DNA of 64,000 nucleotides from JAJRPT01 sp965661945. Lineage in GTDB: Bacteria > Bacteroidota > Ignavibacteria > Kapaibacteriales > UBA2268. A program made the translations under genes and the position numbers. A model generated the notes under the pieces. The model was not told the origin of the DNA. It did not search any database and saw only the letters and a program-made list of their open reading frames with translations. Below are positions 1 to 8,663 of this stretch, piece after piece; position 1 is the stretch's first letter, and each line of letters begins with the position of its first letter. The stretch lies in NCBI GenBank assembly GCA_965661945.1, contig CBFIFP010000005.1, forward strand, positions 62,001 through 126,000, read 5' to 3'.

Positions 1-94
1 TACCCCATCCGTGAATTACAAACATAACACCAATACCAATTCTTAAAATTAATAGTCCTAAATCTATATTATTGATATTATTATTTTTTTTCAT
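1..94 (-). CDS. DoxX-family membrane protein, N-terminal part only
   Basis: Reading leftward from an ATG at 94-92, the frame stays open to the window edge and gives about 31 residues. It has a short Asn/Lys-rich start, then a hydrophobic segment LGLLILRIGIGVMFVIHGWG. The pattern of a hydrophobic stretch with an internal Arg and a closing HG is what the first helix of DoxX/SURF4-type inner-membrane proteins looks like. The start overlaps the last 14 bases of engB, so the two are probably co-transcribed and translationally coupled. The rest of the gene lies outside the window, so the family call rests on one helix. Confidence 0.6.
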   Translation of the reverse strand, partial: MKKNNNINNIDLGLLILRIGIGVMFVIHGWG

Positions 95-692
95 CTTTTC
101 CTTTGATGGTATGTTTTTTAATAATTCCCATTAGTTCTTTTCTTCCTAAATCTGTCATAGAAGAATATGGTAAAACATCAATTGCAAACAAGCAATTGGA
201 AATGAAGTTGTCTAGTTGTTCTTTTCTTTCGATTACAGATTTTTCTTTTATCTTATCACATTTGGTTAAGACGATTAAATAGGGTTTTTTGTTGTTTTCG
301 CAATATTCAATTAATGATAAATCTGTTTCCATTGGGTCGTGTCGAGAGTCTATTAAAATGCAAACCAATTTAAGATTTTCTCTATTATTAAGATATGAGA
401 AGTTTAATTCGAACCATTCTTCTCTTTTTTTCACGCCTCTTTTTGTGAAACCAAAGCCAGGCATATCTACCAATATCCATATATCTTCAATGTTGAAGAA
501 ATTTATTTCGGATGTTTTACCTGGAGTGGAGCTAATTCTTGCTAAGTTTTTACGGTGAACAAGTGAGTTAATTAAAGAAGACTTACCAACGTTACTTCTT
601 CCAATAAAAACAATTTCAGGTAGTTTTAAATCCGGAAAAGAGTTGGGTTTGTCGGTCCCCATTAAAAATTCTGCTTTATGTATCTTAATCAT
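81..692 (-). CDS. engB: Ribosome biogenesis GTP-binding protein EngB/YsxC
   Basis: A 203-residue TRAFAC-class GTPase involved in late assembly of the large ribosomal subunit. All G motifs are present: G1 GRSNVGKSS near residue 32, G2 around TPGKT, G3 DMPGFG, G4 TKCDK and G5 SSM near residue 178. The length is normal for the family and the start is an ATG at 692-690. A Bacteroidota-type -7 element (TAATTTTG on the minus strand, 723-716) lies 24 bases upstream. The 3' end overlaps the start of the DoxX-like gene. Function is inferred from the very conserved family; nothing looks unusual. Confidence 0.96.
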   Translation of the reverse strand: MIKIHKAEFLMGTDKPNSFPDLKLPEIVFIGRSNVGKSSLINSLVHRKNLARISSTPGKTSEINFFNIEDIWILVDMPGFGFTKRGVKKREEWFELNFSYLNNRENLKLVCILIDSRHDPMETDLSLIEYCENNKKPYLIVLTKCDKIKEKSVIERKEQLDNFISNCLFAIDVLPYSSMTDLGRKELMGIIKKHTIKGKDEKK

Positions 693-771
693 TATAGTTT
701 TTAGTTTGATATTTACAAAATTAAGAAATATAAATGAAATAGGTTAAAGAATGAAATTTTATTTCTTCTAA

Positions 772-1821
772 TTATTTCTTTTTAACAGGATAAACAATTT
801 TAGTTACCATAGACCATTCATCAACTATATCTGGGTCAGTTAGATGGTATTGGTAAGCGAATCCTTCTAATTCATAATTTCTATATTCTAAATATTTAAC
901 GATACCATTATGAGCTTGGTTTATTGTTTTTATACTTCCAGTGTGGGTTGCAGAAACTGAATAATTACCTCCAATTTCAATTAGATTAAATTCATCATTT
1001 AAAATTGCTTTATCAAACTCATCAAAAACAGGTAAACCATATTCATAAATAGCTTGGTTATTATCAACATCAAATTTATGTTTGATTGTAAAAGGTAAAC
1101 TCTTTGAATCTATATTATTTTCTTTTACAAATTCAACTAATTTTATAAATTTATACCCCATATTCTTTTTAATTTTGTTAACGTCAGTTATAGTTGTATC
1201 TTTTAATGTTATTAAAGTAAATTTTTCGCTAATTTCCTCACCAATTTCAACATCAACAATAGGTTCTGAATATTCTTCAGATACTTCTTTTAGTGAACTT
1301 AAACCTTTAGTAATAATATCCTCCATAGTTATTTCCATTATTGGTAAGAATAATCTGTAAAAAGAAAATAATCCAATAGTATCATTAGCTTTCCATTTAA
1401 CTTTAATAAAGTTATCATTCATTCTTTGAAATTCTATGGTGTTAATTAAATTTGGTTCATTATTATTATTGTTTAGTGAGCTAATTCCATCAAAATATAA
1501 TCCGATTTTTATAAAGTTATTTTCATTAGATTCTAAAATTTCTATTTTACCAATTCCTATTTCAGAGTTAGCCGAGGAAAAATTATTTATTGATCCAACA
1601 CCACTTTCTGCACCTGAATAAGTATTTTTAATCTCAGTATCTAATTTTTGCCATGGAGACCATTTTTGCCAATTTTTTAGGTTATTAACTTCATTAAAAA
1701 TAATTTCAACATTTTGATTAATAACAATTTCTTCTTCTATATTGAAGCTAGTAGGTAAAGCAATAAAAAGAATAACAATTATAGATATTAATATAAGCCC
1801 GATAATTTTTAAAACTTTCAT
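772..1821 (-). CDS. SRPBCC (START-like) protein with C-terminal GyrI/effector-binding domain
   Basis: A 349-residue protein with one N-terminal hydrophobic segment (residues 5-25) that could be a membrane anchor or uncleaved signal. Residues about 25-180 resemble the polyketide cyclase/SRPBCC fold, with the typical NLKNWQKWSPW segment. Residues about 190-345 resemble the AraC effector-binding/GyrI-like domain. This two-domain arrangement is common in Bacteroidota and is thought to bind small hydrophobic ligands; the ligand is unknown. It is monocistronic, has a good promoter match upstream (1863-1894) and shows no enzymatic motif. Domain calls are from recognition of general pattern, not a search. 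Confidence 0.75.
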   Translation of the reverse strand: MKVLKIIGLILISIIVILFIALPTSFNIEEEIVINQNVEIIFNEVNNLKNWQKWSPWQKLDTEIKNTYSGAESGVGSINNFSSANSEIGIGKIEILESNENNFIKIGLYFDGISSLNNNNNEPNLINTIEFQRMNDNFIKVKWKANDTIGLFSFYRLFLPIMEITMEDIITKGLSSLKEVSEEYSEPIVDVEIGEEISEKFTLITLKDTTITDVNKIKKNMGYKFIKLVEFVKENNIDSKSLPFTIKHKFDVDNNQAIYEYGLPVFDEFDKAILNDEFNLIEIGGNYSVSATHTGSIKTINQAHNGIVKYLEYRNYELEGFAYQYHLTDPDIVDEWSMVTKIVYPVKKK

Positions 1822-1862
1822 TTTTAATTCCTAAAATAAAATTTCATTGAATAAAATAATCA

Positions 1863-1894
1863 CAAAATTACATTATTTTTTAAATAAAACCAAA
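1863..1894 (-). promoter_or_regulatory. Bacteroidota-type promoter for the SRPBCC gene
   Basis: On the minus strand this reads TTTG (1894-1891), 20 bases, then TAATTTTG (1870-1863), matching the TTTG / TAnnTTTG consensus of the Bacteroidota primary sigma factor. It lies about 40 bases upstream of the ATG at 1821. Confidence 0.55.
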
Positions 1895-1938
1895 ACGGCA
1901 TAAAATTTGATTAGTTTATTTAAATTAAAGGAGTAACT

Positions 1939-2628
1939 ATGAATATTGCTTTCAAAATTTTTTTAATAGTATTTTTTTATACTTTATTTTCAAGTGCATC
2001 TTATTCTAAAGATTTATATCCATTAGGATTTGGTGCATCAATTTATGGATCTGCTAACGCCAATGCTAATCAACCACCAAGAGGAAGACAAACTGGAATT
2101 AGTTTAAATTACATACCTTCTATTTATTTTAATGCATATCTTCCTTATAGTAAAAATGAAAATATTGGTATGTTTTTAGAAACAGGATTAACAAATATGT
2201 CTTATGCTGATAAGAGTGTAGATTATGGAACACAATATCAAACAAATATTTCATATTTATCCATTGCTGGCTATATGCATCTGAATGGTTTTTTGCTTGG
2301 AGTAAATATTGGAATGCCAATATCTGTTGGTCATGGTATAGAAAACGATATGCTTCCCTTTGAGGACGATCCTTTAGAGACATTGAGTAATATGGCGGAA
2401 ATTAGGATTGGGTATCAATACACAATCTTAAACAACACTTCAGGGCGATTATTAGCTACAGCTATGGTTGGATATCAGCTAAATGGTGTTTATACTAACT
2501 TTTCAGATTTTGATCCTTATAAAGAAGTTATTCCTAATCCACAATTATTTCCACCAGAGAATAGATCTAATCCCAGAGTAGCATCTGTTTATATTGGTAT
2601 TTCTTATTTATTTAATTTATTATATTAG
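1939..2628 (+). CDS. Predicted outer-membrane beta-barrel protein
   Basis: A 229-residue protein with a Sec signal peptide (hydrophobic residues 5-20, cleavage likely after SASYS). The mature part alternates polar and aromatic residues with Gly, for example SLNYIPSIYFNAYLPY and IRIGYQYTI, and ends in a short aromatic/hydrophobic strand (YIGISYLFNLLY), as in small porin-like barrels. A strong ribosome site AAAGGAG sits five bases before the ATG. I do not recognise a named family. It is a stand-alone gene facing the AT-rich gap on its right. Confidence 0.7.
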   Translation: MNIAFKIFLIVFFYTLFSSASYSKDLYPLGFGASIYGSANANANQPPRGRQTGISLNYIPSIYFNAYLPYSKNENIGMFLETGLTNMSYADKSVDYGTQYQTNISYLSIAGYMHLNGFLLGVNIGMPISVGHGIENDMLPFEDDPLETLSNMAEIRIGYQYTILNNTSGRLLATAMVGYQLNGVYTNFSDFDPYKEVIPNPQLFPPENRSNPRVASVYIGISYLFNLLY

Positions 2629-2963
2629 TAGATATTATACTCTGTGGAAATGTTAATATAGTGTTTTTATTTATATAAATACATATTATACTAAATATTT
2701 ATAGCTTTAAAAGTTTGTGGATAAATTATTTAAAACTTATAAGTAATCAACATTAATTAACATTTTAGATATAATCTCAAGATTATAAAAGTTATTAATA
2801 TTTTATTGATATTTTCAACATAGGTGTTTTAATTAGTTGTTGATAATTTGTTTATTAACTTACAATAATTTAATAAATATCAAAAAATAAATAGGTTAAA
2901 CAAAATATACTTTCTAAAAAATTGATATTCTAAAAATTAGTTTATATAATATTTAATACGTAA
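2629..2963. other. 335-bp AT-rich gap with DnaA-box-like sequences (candidate oriC)
   Basis: No gene. It lies between the end of a rightward gene and the end of a leftward one. It contains one exact DnaA box (TGTGGATAA, 2716-2724), one single-mismatch copy (TGTTGATAA, 2838-2846) and two weaker ones (TGTGGAAAT 2643-2651; TTTTCAACA 2812-2820), embedded in almost pure AT sequence. This is compatible with an origin but not proof of one: AT-rich DNA gives near matches by chance. Confidence 0.3.
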
Positions 2964-3378
2964 TTATGTTTTTTTAATTGTTTTAATTGGTGAATTTTTT
3001 TCAAATGTGATATATAATATGGTGAGAATCAGTATTGGATAAAGGTATCTTATAAATAGAGCGCCTTTTACATTGACGATTTTATTTAAAGTATTTGAAA
3101 TTGATACAAGAAATCCATCTTTAAGTTGTTTTACATATTCTCCACTTTTAGAGATTATAAGATAATGATTACTTTGGTCTAAAATGTAAATCCATATTTT
3201 GAATTGGATAAATACCAAAATTAGAAGTATGCTTAATGGAATAATTGTTTTTTTTCTTTCGTATTTTATTACACAAGAGAAATGAAGATATAATAGATAT
3301 TATTAAAGATAAAAAAACTATAATAAATTTTAGTAAATCGTTATTGATTTTTCGTGTTAATTTTGTGAATCCATTCAT
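2964..3378 (-). pseudogene. Frameshifted small membrane protein (two overlapping frames)
   Basis: Two leftward open frames join across a run of eight A's (minus strand; T's at 3248-3255). Starting at ATG 3378, the first frame gives a hydrophobic segment LLKFIIVFLSLIISIISSFL, then NKIRKKK at the homopolymer. Removing one A continues into the second frame, which supplies further hydrophobic segments (IPLSILLILVFI; IRYLYPILILTILYITF) and ends in TIKKT at 2964. The joined product is about 138 residues with three likely membrane segments, family unknown. The break may be a real mutation, slippage-based switching or a sequencing error. A TTG at 3396 would extend the first frame by six residues; the ATG is preferred. 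Confidence 0.6.
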
Positions 3379-3431
3379 AAAACTTATTATCTTCAAAAAA
3401 TAAAAAAACTTTATTGCAAAGTAGATTTTAT

Positions 3432-3710
3432 TTAGATGCCTCTTTCTTTTCTAATTTCATAATCTTTTATAGCAATAATTTGCTGATTAAGTTTATTAGC
3501 GTGGAGGTATTGGCTATATTCCAACCTTTTATCTAAATTTCCTAAAACAGAATATGCTTCTAATAACTCTTTAAAAATATTTGCAGCTTCTTTACTTTTA
3601 TTTTTATCTGGATGATATTTTTGCGCAAGTTCCTTAAAGCGTTTTTTAATGTCGCTTGAGGAAGCAGTTCTTTTAACACCCAAAATTTTATAATAGTTTT
3701 TAAATTTCAT
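3432..3710 (-). CDS. Small J-domain (DnaJ-like) protein
   Basis: 92 residues, nearly all of it a J domain: YYKILGVKRTASSSDIKKRF, then ELAQKYHPDKNKSKE with the HPD motif that stimulates DnaK ATPase (residues about 33-35), and a helix III/IV segment ending near residue 65. There is no Gly/Phe region, zinc finger or substrate-binding domain, so it is not the general co-chaperone DnaJ but a short J protein that would recruit DnaK to a specific client. It is transcribed leftward and is not obviously in an operon. The client is unknown. Confidence 0.85.
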   Translation of the reverse strand: MKFKNYYKILGVKRTASSSDIKKRFKELAQKYHPDKNKSKEAANIFKELLEAYSVLGNLDKRLEYSQYLHANKLNQQIIAIKDYEIRKERGI

Positions 3711-3846
3711 AATTTATTATTGGCTTTTATTTCAGAATAATCAAAATTAAATATATTATTTTTTAGATTGATAAGTAAAAACACTTATTTTTAAAACATT
3801 ATGTTTAAAAAAAGTTTTATTTTAAACATTAGCAAAAACTGTTCCT

Positions 3847-3879
3847 AAAAAAAAAGCCATCTTAAAAATGATGGCTTTT
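3847..3879 (-). terminator. Rho-independent terminator of the 3912-6143 gene
   Basis: Perfect 10-bp stem (3852-3861 with 3870-3879), 8-base loop, and a T-tract on the minus strand (A's at 3847-3855). It lies 33 bases beyond the stop codon at 3912. Confidence 0.9.
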
Positions 3880-3911
3880 GAATTATTATTTGGTTCTAAT
3901 TAGTAATTTGG

Positions 3912-6143
3912 TTAATTAATTACATTAATTATCTTAGTTTCTACAAAATTTCCATCAGACATATTTATGTAATATGTACCTGAAGTTAGATTAGATATAT
4001 TATGTTTAATCGCTTGGGTTCCATAGTTTAAATTTCCCTCAAAAACTTTACTTACATTTTTACCCATAACATCGGTTAGATAGAGATTAACAAAAGATGG
4101 TGATTCTAAGATAAATGAAATTTCAATGATTCCGTGACTATTAGAAGTTGGATTTGGGAATGGTTCCAATAATGTTAAATTATTAGATTCATTTTTTACA
4201 TTTTTAAAGTCCCATGGAGCAGCACCACTATTAGCATTTTTGGAGCCGTCAAGAGTTAAAACATCAATAGATTGGAACCAATTCCAAGAAACTTGCGACC
4301 AAATAGAAATATTTAAATTGTTAATTGCATTAAAAAAATTAGAGTTTTCATCCTCAAGGATATGAGAATTACCAACAACAACAGGTATTTCAGTTAGAGA
4401 TGGAACTACCTCTGGCATAAAAGTTTGTTTATAATTCCAATTATCATTAGTTGTGTTAAACTCTTGGCTCCAATTGCTTTCATCTAAATTTCTATGAGTA
4501 ATAAAAATATCATTAGGTATATCATAGTCAATTTGAACAGGAATTGTATCTTCTAATCCAAATTCATTAAGACCAACAGAATAATAAGTAAAAGGTGGGT
4601 CTATAGTAACTGTTTTGGAAGGTCCCCAGTCAGTATATTTAATCACCAGAGAATTTCCATCTGCAGTTATAGCTGCTTCAATCTCATTTCCTCTAAAATT
4701 TTGTTGCATAAAAAGGGGTAATTTTTCATTAGGATCAAAATCGTATTTTACAGCCATTCTTGGAAAATAAGAAAGCCAAGAAGGTGTAGTTACCCCATTT
4801 AGATGTTCAGATAAGTCTGCGACTTTTCTAGCAGTCCAAATTCCATTATCAAAATTTACTTCAATAATATGTAAACCTATTATTCGGCTATCAACATCAG
4901 TGGAGAACATTCTCATAAAATATGAATATTTATCTTCTGCATAAACAATGAATGCATCTTGTGAGTATGTTATATCTAGGTTAAATCCATAGCTAGAATT
5001 TCCGTTTCCTAAGTTATTACCGATTTCTTGAATAATAGCGTTTGGGCATATATTGGGTTCAGTCCATGAAGATCCACCATCATCAGATTTCCAAACCATA
5101 GGAGTTCTTTCTTCGGTATTAAAAGCAGGAATATTATTAGCAGCAACGTATAAATTTCCTAAATTATCTGAGGAAATATTAGGAGCAGTTTGAAATGTAG
5201 CGTCAAGACTTGTACTAGGTCTGAATTTATCAACCCAAAAAGATTCATGGACGATATCGCCAGCGAGTCCGCCTTGGGTAGTATTTATTCCGATATACCC
5301 GTAATAACCGTATTGATAATTTTCGAAAGGATCTGGAAGCATAGGAGAAATAAAATAAACTCCAGAGTTTCCTGGGGCGTTAGTACTGGTTCCTTTACCA
5401 CCCCCCCACATTTGTGGGTCAGGTGAATTATTTACTGAAGGATTTCTAAAATCAGCAATAAATTGATCGTCTTCACTATCTAAGTTAATAAATAAACTCA
5501 TACCATTGAATCTTGCATCAGATGTATTTACTCTTCTTATGTAGCCAACATAATCAAAGGTTTCTTTTTGACCTGATTCTAATCCTCCAATTTCTAAATT
5601 TTGGTTAGTATTTACTATTCCTATTGATGGAGCTGTATAGAAGTTTGGTGTAGTTAGATAAGAACCTATCAAATCCTTGGGTTGCCAAGAAAAACCCTTA
5701 TCAGTGGAGTAGTACATATATAGATTTAACGCACTTGGAGGACCACTTCCTTCTGGGTTTGAGGTGAAATCTGGCTCACCAACACTGTTAGTATAATCTG
5801 GTTCTAAATTAATAATTGCAATTAGACCATTTTCACCAAGAGTTGGCTCATAGGAAATCGGCGTGCAGGAGGTATGTCTGTTGTTCCAATTAAAAATTGA
5901 GTTACCAACAAGAGGTGAAATGTTATAATGCCTATTTGGTTCTACACCAAGAAATTTATTTTTATCTTTATTAGAATAATTATTTAAATTTACATTTGGA
6001 TTTTTATATACATCATTTATGTCAAAATATTGATATGAGTTATCTATTTTAACTGGATTACCAAATTTATCGATAGCTTTTTGTTGATTTGCTTTTAAAG
6101 ATAAAAAAAGAGAAAAAAATAAAATAAGTACAATGATTTTCAT
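3912..6143 (-). CDS. Secreted T9SS cargo protein with Asp-box (sialidase-like) repeats, copy 2
   Basis: 743 residues with a Sec signal peptide (residues 2-18). Two Asp-box motifs are visible: STDKGFSW near residue 150 and SDDGGSSW near 355; these mark BNR/sialidase-type beta-propellers. The last 80 or so residues (PFPNPTSNSHGIIEISF onward, ending ETKIINVIN) are a T9SS type A sorting domain, so the product is probably exported across the outer membrane and surface-attached or released. It is a full-length paralog of the gene at 6236-8458 with matching segments throughout (for example the conserved NYRQT/NNRHT and GLNEFGLEDTIPVQ region). No sialidase catalytic set is recognisable, so enzyme activity is not claimed. 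Confidence 0.85.
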   Translation of the reverse strand: MKIIVLILFFSLFLSLKANQQKAIDKFGNPVKIDNSYQYFDINDVYKNPNVNLNNYSNKDKNKFLGVEPNRHYNISPLVGNSIFNWNNRHTSCTPISYEPTLGENGLIAIINLEPDYTNSVGEPDFTSNPEGSGPPSALNLYMYYSTDKGFSWQPKDLIGSYLTTPNFYTAPSIGIVNTNQNLEIGGLESGQKETFDYVGYIRRVNTSDARFNGMSLFINLDSEDDQFIADFRNPSVNNSPDPQMWGGGKGTSTNAPGNSGVYFISPMLPDPFENYQYGYYGYIGINTTQGGLAGDIVHESFWVDKFRPSTSLDATFQTAPNISSDNLGNLYVAANNIPAFNTEERTPMVWKSDDGGSSWTEPNICPNAIIQEIGNNLGNGNSSYGFNLDITYSQDAFIVYAEDKYSYFMRMFSTDVDSRIIGLHIIEVNFDNGIWTARKVADLSEHLNGVTTPSWLSYFPRMAVKYDFDPNEKLPLFMQQNFRGNEIEAAITADGNSLVIKYTDWGPSKTVTIDPPFTYYSVGLNEFGLEDTIPVQIDYDIPNDIFITHRNLDESNWSQEFNTTNDNWNYKQTFMPEVVPSLTEIPVVVGNSHILEDENSNFFNAINNLNISIWSQVSWNWFQSIDVLTLDGSKNANSGAAPWDFKNVKNESNNLTLLEPFPNPTSNSHGIIEISFILESPSFVNLYLTDVMGKNVSKVFEGNLNYGTQAIKHNISNLTSGTYYINMSDGNFVETKIINVIN

Positions 6144-6198
6144 TTTGAACCCCTATTATGAATTTAAACTATTTTTGTTTTGAGAATAACAAGAAGAG

Positions 6199-6228
6199 AA
6201 AAAAAAGCCGTTCAAAATGAACGGCTTT
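6199..6228 (-). terminator. Rho-independent terminator of the 6236-8458 gene
   Basis: Perfect 10-bp stem (6204-6213 with 6219-6228), loop AAAAT, T-tract on the minus strand from the A's at 6199-6206. It separates the two paralogous genes into independent transcripts. Confidence 0.9.
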
Positions 6229-6235
6229 AATTTTA

Positions 6236-8458
6236 TTATTTTACAACGTTTAAAATTTTAGTAGCAACGTTGTTTCCAACAGTAAGATTTAAGTAATAAG
6301 TCCCGGTAGAGAGAGTGGAGATATTGTAGTTTAATCCGTGAGTACCATTGTTAAGGTTACCTTCATAGACTACTCCAACATTTCTTCCCATAACGTCAGT
6401 AAGGTGAATTCTTACAAATCCTGAGTTATTTAAAACAAAACTTATATGAACATCTCCGCTTCCTAAGTTAGTAGGGTTAGGTGAAGGATCCATAAGTTTG
6501 AAATCATTATTTACAGAATTTTTAACGCTTTGAATATCCCAGGGTGATGGACCAGATGAAGCATTTCTTGTAGCATCGACTGTTGCTACATCAATAGCTT
6601 GGAACCAAACCCAAGAAACTTGAGACCATAAAGCAGTTGGTAATTTACCAATGGCTTCATACCAAACGCTTTCAGGATTAGTAACTAATGTAGAGTTACT
6701 CATAACAATAGGAACTTCAGTTTTAGAAGGAACAATTGAAGGTATGTAAGTATTTCTATAGTTCCAGTTATCGTTAGTAACATTAAATTCAGCACTCCAT
6801 TCAGTGCTATTCAAATCACGACTAACCATAAAGATATCATTAGGTAAGTCATAATCAACTTGAACAGGGATAGTATCTTCTAATCCAAATTCATTTAATC
6901 CTACTCTATAATAAGTATAAGTAGAATCAAAAGTTACTGTTTTAGAACCGGCCCAATCAATATATTTTAAAACAATAGAATTACCATCAGCAGTAACTGC
7001 TGCTTGCATTTCATTACCTCTGTTGTTAATTTGCTCTAATAAAGGAACTTGAACTCTTTCTTCAAATCCAAATCTTTGACCAACTCTAGGGAAATGAGCA
7101 AGCCAAGTTGGAAGTGCTACACTACCAAGATTTTCACTAAGGTCTGCAACTTTTCTACCTGACCAGATACCACCGCTATAGCTTAGTTCAACCATGTGAA
7201 TGCCTATTACATTATCATCAGCATCAAGACTAAACATTCTAATAAAGTAAGAATATTCGTCATCACCATAAGCAATAAAAGCATCTTGTGAATAAATCAA
7301 ATTACTATTAGCACCGTAACTTGCGTTACCATTGCCAAGGTTATTACCGATTTCTTGAACTATAGCAATAGGACAAACGTTAGGTTCTCCCCAAGTTTGA
7401 CCTCCGTCATCAGATTTCCAAACAATAGGAGTTCTATTATCTGGGTCTGAAGCAGGCATATTATTTGCAGCCATATATACATTACCTAAGTTATCTGTGC
7501 TAATGTTTGGTCTTGTTTGAAAAGAACCAGAAAGTGAAGTACTTGGTCTGAATTTATCTGCCCAAAAAACCTCAGGAACTATATCACCAGTTAATCCACC
7601 TGTAGAAGTAGATAAACCAATGTTACCATAATATCCATATTGATAAAGTTCAAATGGGTCTGGAAGCATTTGAGAAATAAAATAAATACCAGAATTACCA
7701 ACAGCGTTAGAAGAAGCAACGTTAGCATTTCCCCATAATTGTGGATCTGGTGAATTATTTATAGATGGATTTCTAAAATCAGATACGAAAGGTACGCTTT
7801 CTAGACCTAAATTAATAAACATTCCCATTCCAGTGTTATCAAACTCAGTAGAAGAGAAGTTTCTTGAATAAATAACATAATCAAAAGATTCTTTTACTCC
7901 TGATTCTAAACCTTCCAATTCCATTGATTGGTCAGTATTTACTATTCCAAGAGAAGGAGAAGTATAGTAAAACGGAGTTGTAGGATAAACCCCAACAGAA
8001 TCTCTTGGAGTCCAAGTATAACCACCATCTAATGAGTAATTCAGTGATAATGTTAATGCGTTTGGTCCGTCACTGCCACCAGGACCAGTGCCGGGTTCAC
8101 CATAAGAAGGCACCATGTTCATAACTGCAATCATTCCATTATCACCAAAAGTTGGATCATAAGAAATTGGATTTGACATAGTTTGTCTATAGTTCCAGTT
8201 AAAAAGTGAGTTAGGCATTTGCATAACTAGATTAGAGTATCTCGCATTAGGTACTCCTTGTAGTTTATCTCCTTTTTTAGAAAAAGAAGGCGATTGAGAA
8301 ACAGGTCCTAATAAAACGTTCTCGTTTTTAAAATCTATCTCTTGTTGTGGGTTTAAGTAAACTTTTTGCCCATATTTGTTGTATGTCTGAATGTCTGCAG
8401 ACATAAGCGACGCACCTGATATACAAAGTGCGAAAAGTAAGTATATTACTTTTTTCAT
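6236..8458 (-). CDS. Secreted T9SS cargo protein with Asp-box (sialidase-like) repeats, copy 1
   Basis: 740 residues; Sec signal peptide ending around SGASLMSA (residue 20). Asp-boxes: SLDGGYTW near residue 143 and SDDGGQTW near 355. The C-terminal 75 residues (DPSPNPTNLGSGDVHISFVL onward, ending ATKILNVVK) form a T9SS type A sorting domain. It is co-linear along its whole length with the next gene downstream, so the pair arose by tandem duplication. A two-box promoter (8514-8545) lies upstream and a terminator directly after it. The role is unknown; surface beta-propeller proteins of this kind are often adhesins or glycan binders, which is inference only. Confidence 0.85.
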   Translation of the reverse strand: MKKVIYLLFALCISGASLMSADIQTYNKYGQKVYLNPQQEIDFKNENVLLGPVSQSPSFSKKGDKLQGVPNARYSNLVMQMPNSLFNWNYRQTMSNPISYDPTFGDNGMIAVMNMVPSYGEPGTGPGGSDGPNALTLSLNYSLDGGYTWTPRDSVGVYPTTPFYYTSPSLGIVNTDQSMELEGLESGVKESFDYVIYSRNFSSTEFDNTGMGMFINLGLESVPFVSDFRNPSINNSPDPQLWGNANVASSNAVGNSGIYFISQMLPDPFELYQYGYYGNIGLSTSTGGLTGDIVPEVFWADKFRPSTSLSGSFQTRPNISTDNLGNVYMAANNMPASDPDNRTPIVWKSDDGGQTWGEPNVCPIAIVQEIGNNLGNGNASYGANSNLIYSQDAFIAYGDDEYSYFIRMFSLDADDNVIGIHMVELSYSGGIWSGRKVADLSENLGSVALPTWLAHFPRVGQRFGFEERVQVPLLEQINNRGNEMQAAVTADGNSIVLKYIDWAGSKTVTFDSTYTYYRVGLNEFGLEDTIPVQVDYDLPNDIFMVSRDLNSTEWSAEFNVTNDNWNYRNTYIPSIVPSKTEVPIVMSNSTLVTNPESVWYEAIGKLPTALWSQVSWVWFQAIDVATVDATRNASSGPSPWDIQSVKNSVNNDFKLMDPSPNPTNLGSGDVHISFVLNNSGFVRIHLTDVMGRNVGVVYEGNLNNGTHGLNYNISTLSTGTYYLNLTVGNNVATKILNVVK

Positions 8459-8513
8459 TATAAAGCTCCTAATTAAATTAACATAATTTTAACAATTTAT
8501 TTTTCTAAACTTT

Positions 8514-8545
8514 CAAATATAAGGTTTTTTTAAATACTATGCAAA
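8514..8545 (-). promoter_or_regulatory. Bacteroidota-type promoter for the 6236-8458 gene
   Basis: Minus strand: TTTG (8545-8542), 20 bases, TATATTTG (8521-8514), fitting TTTG-N-TAnnTTTG. It lies 56 bases upstream of the ATG. Confidence 0.5.
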
Positions 8546-8663
8546 TTATAACACACTTTTTATAAATTTGCTAGTTTTCTAAGCAATAAACACATTGAAA
8601 ACCTATTTAGTTACACTTTTTTTTTAATTTTGTAAAAATAATTTTTTATTATTCCTTTTTTTT

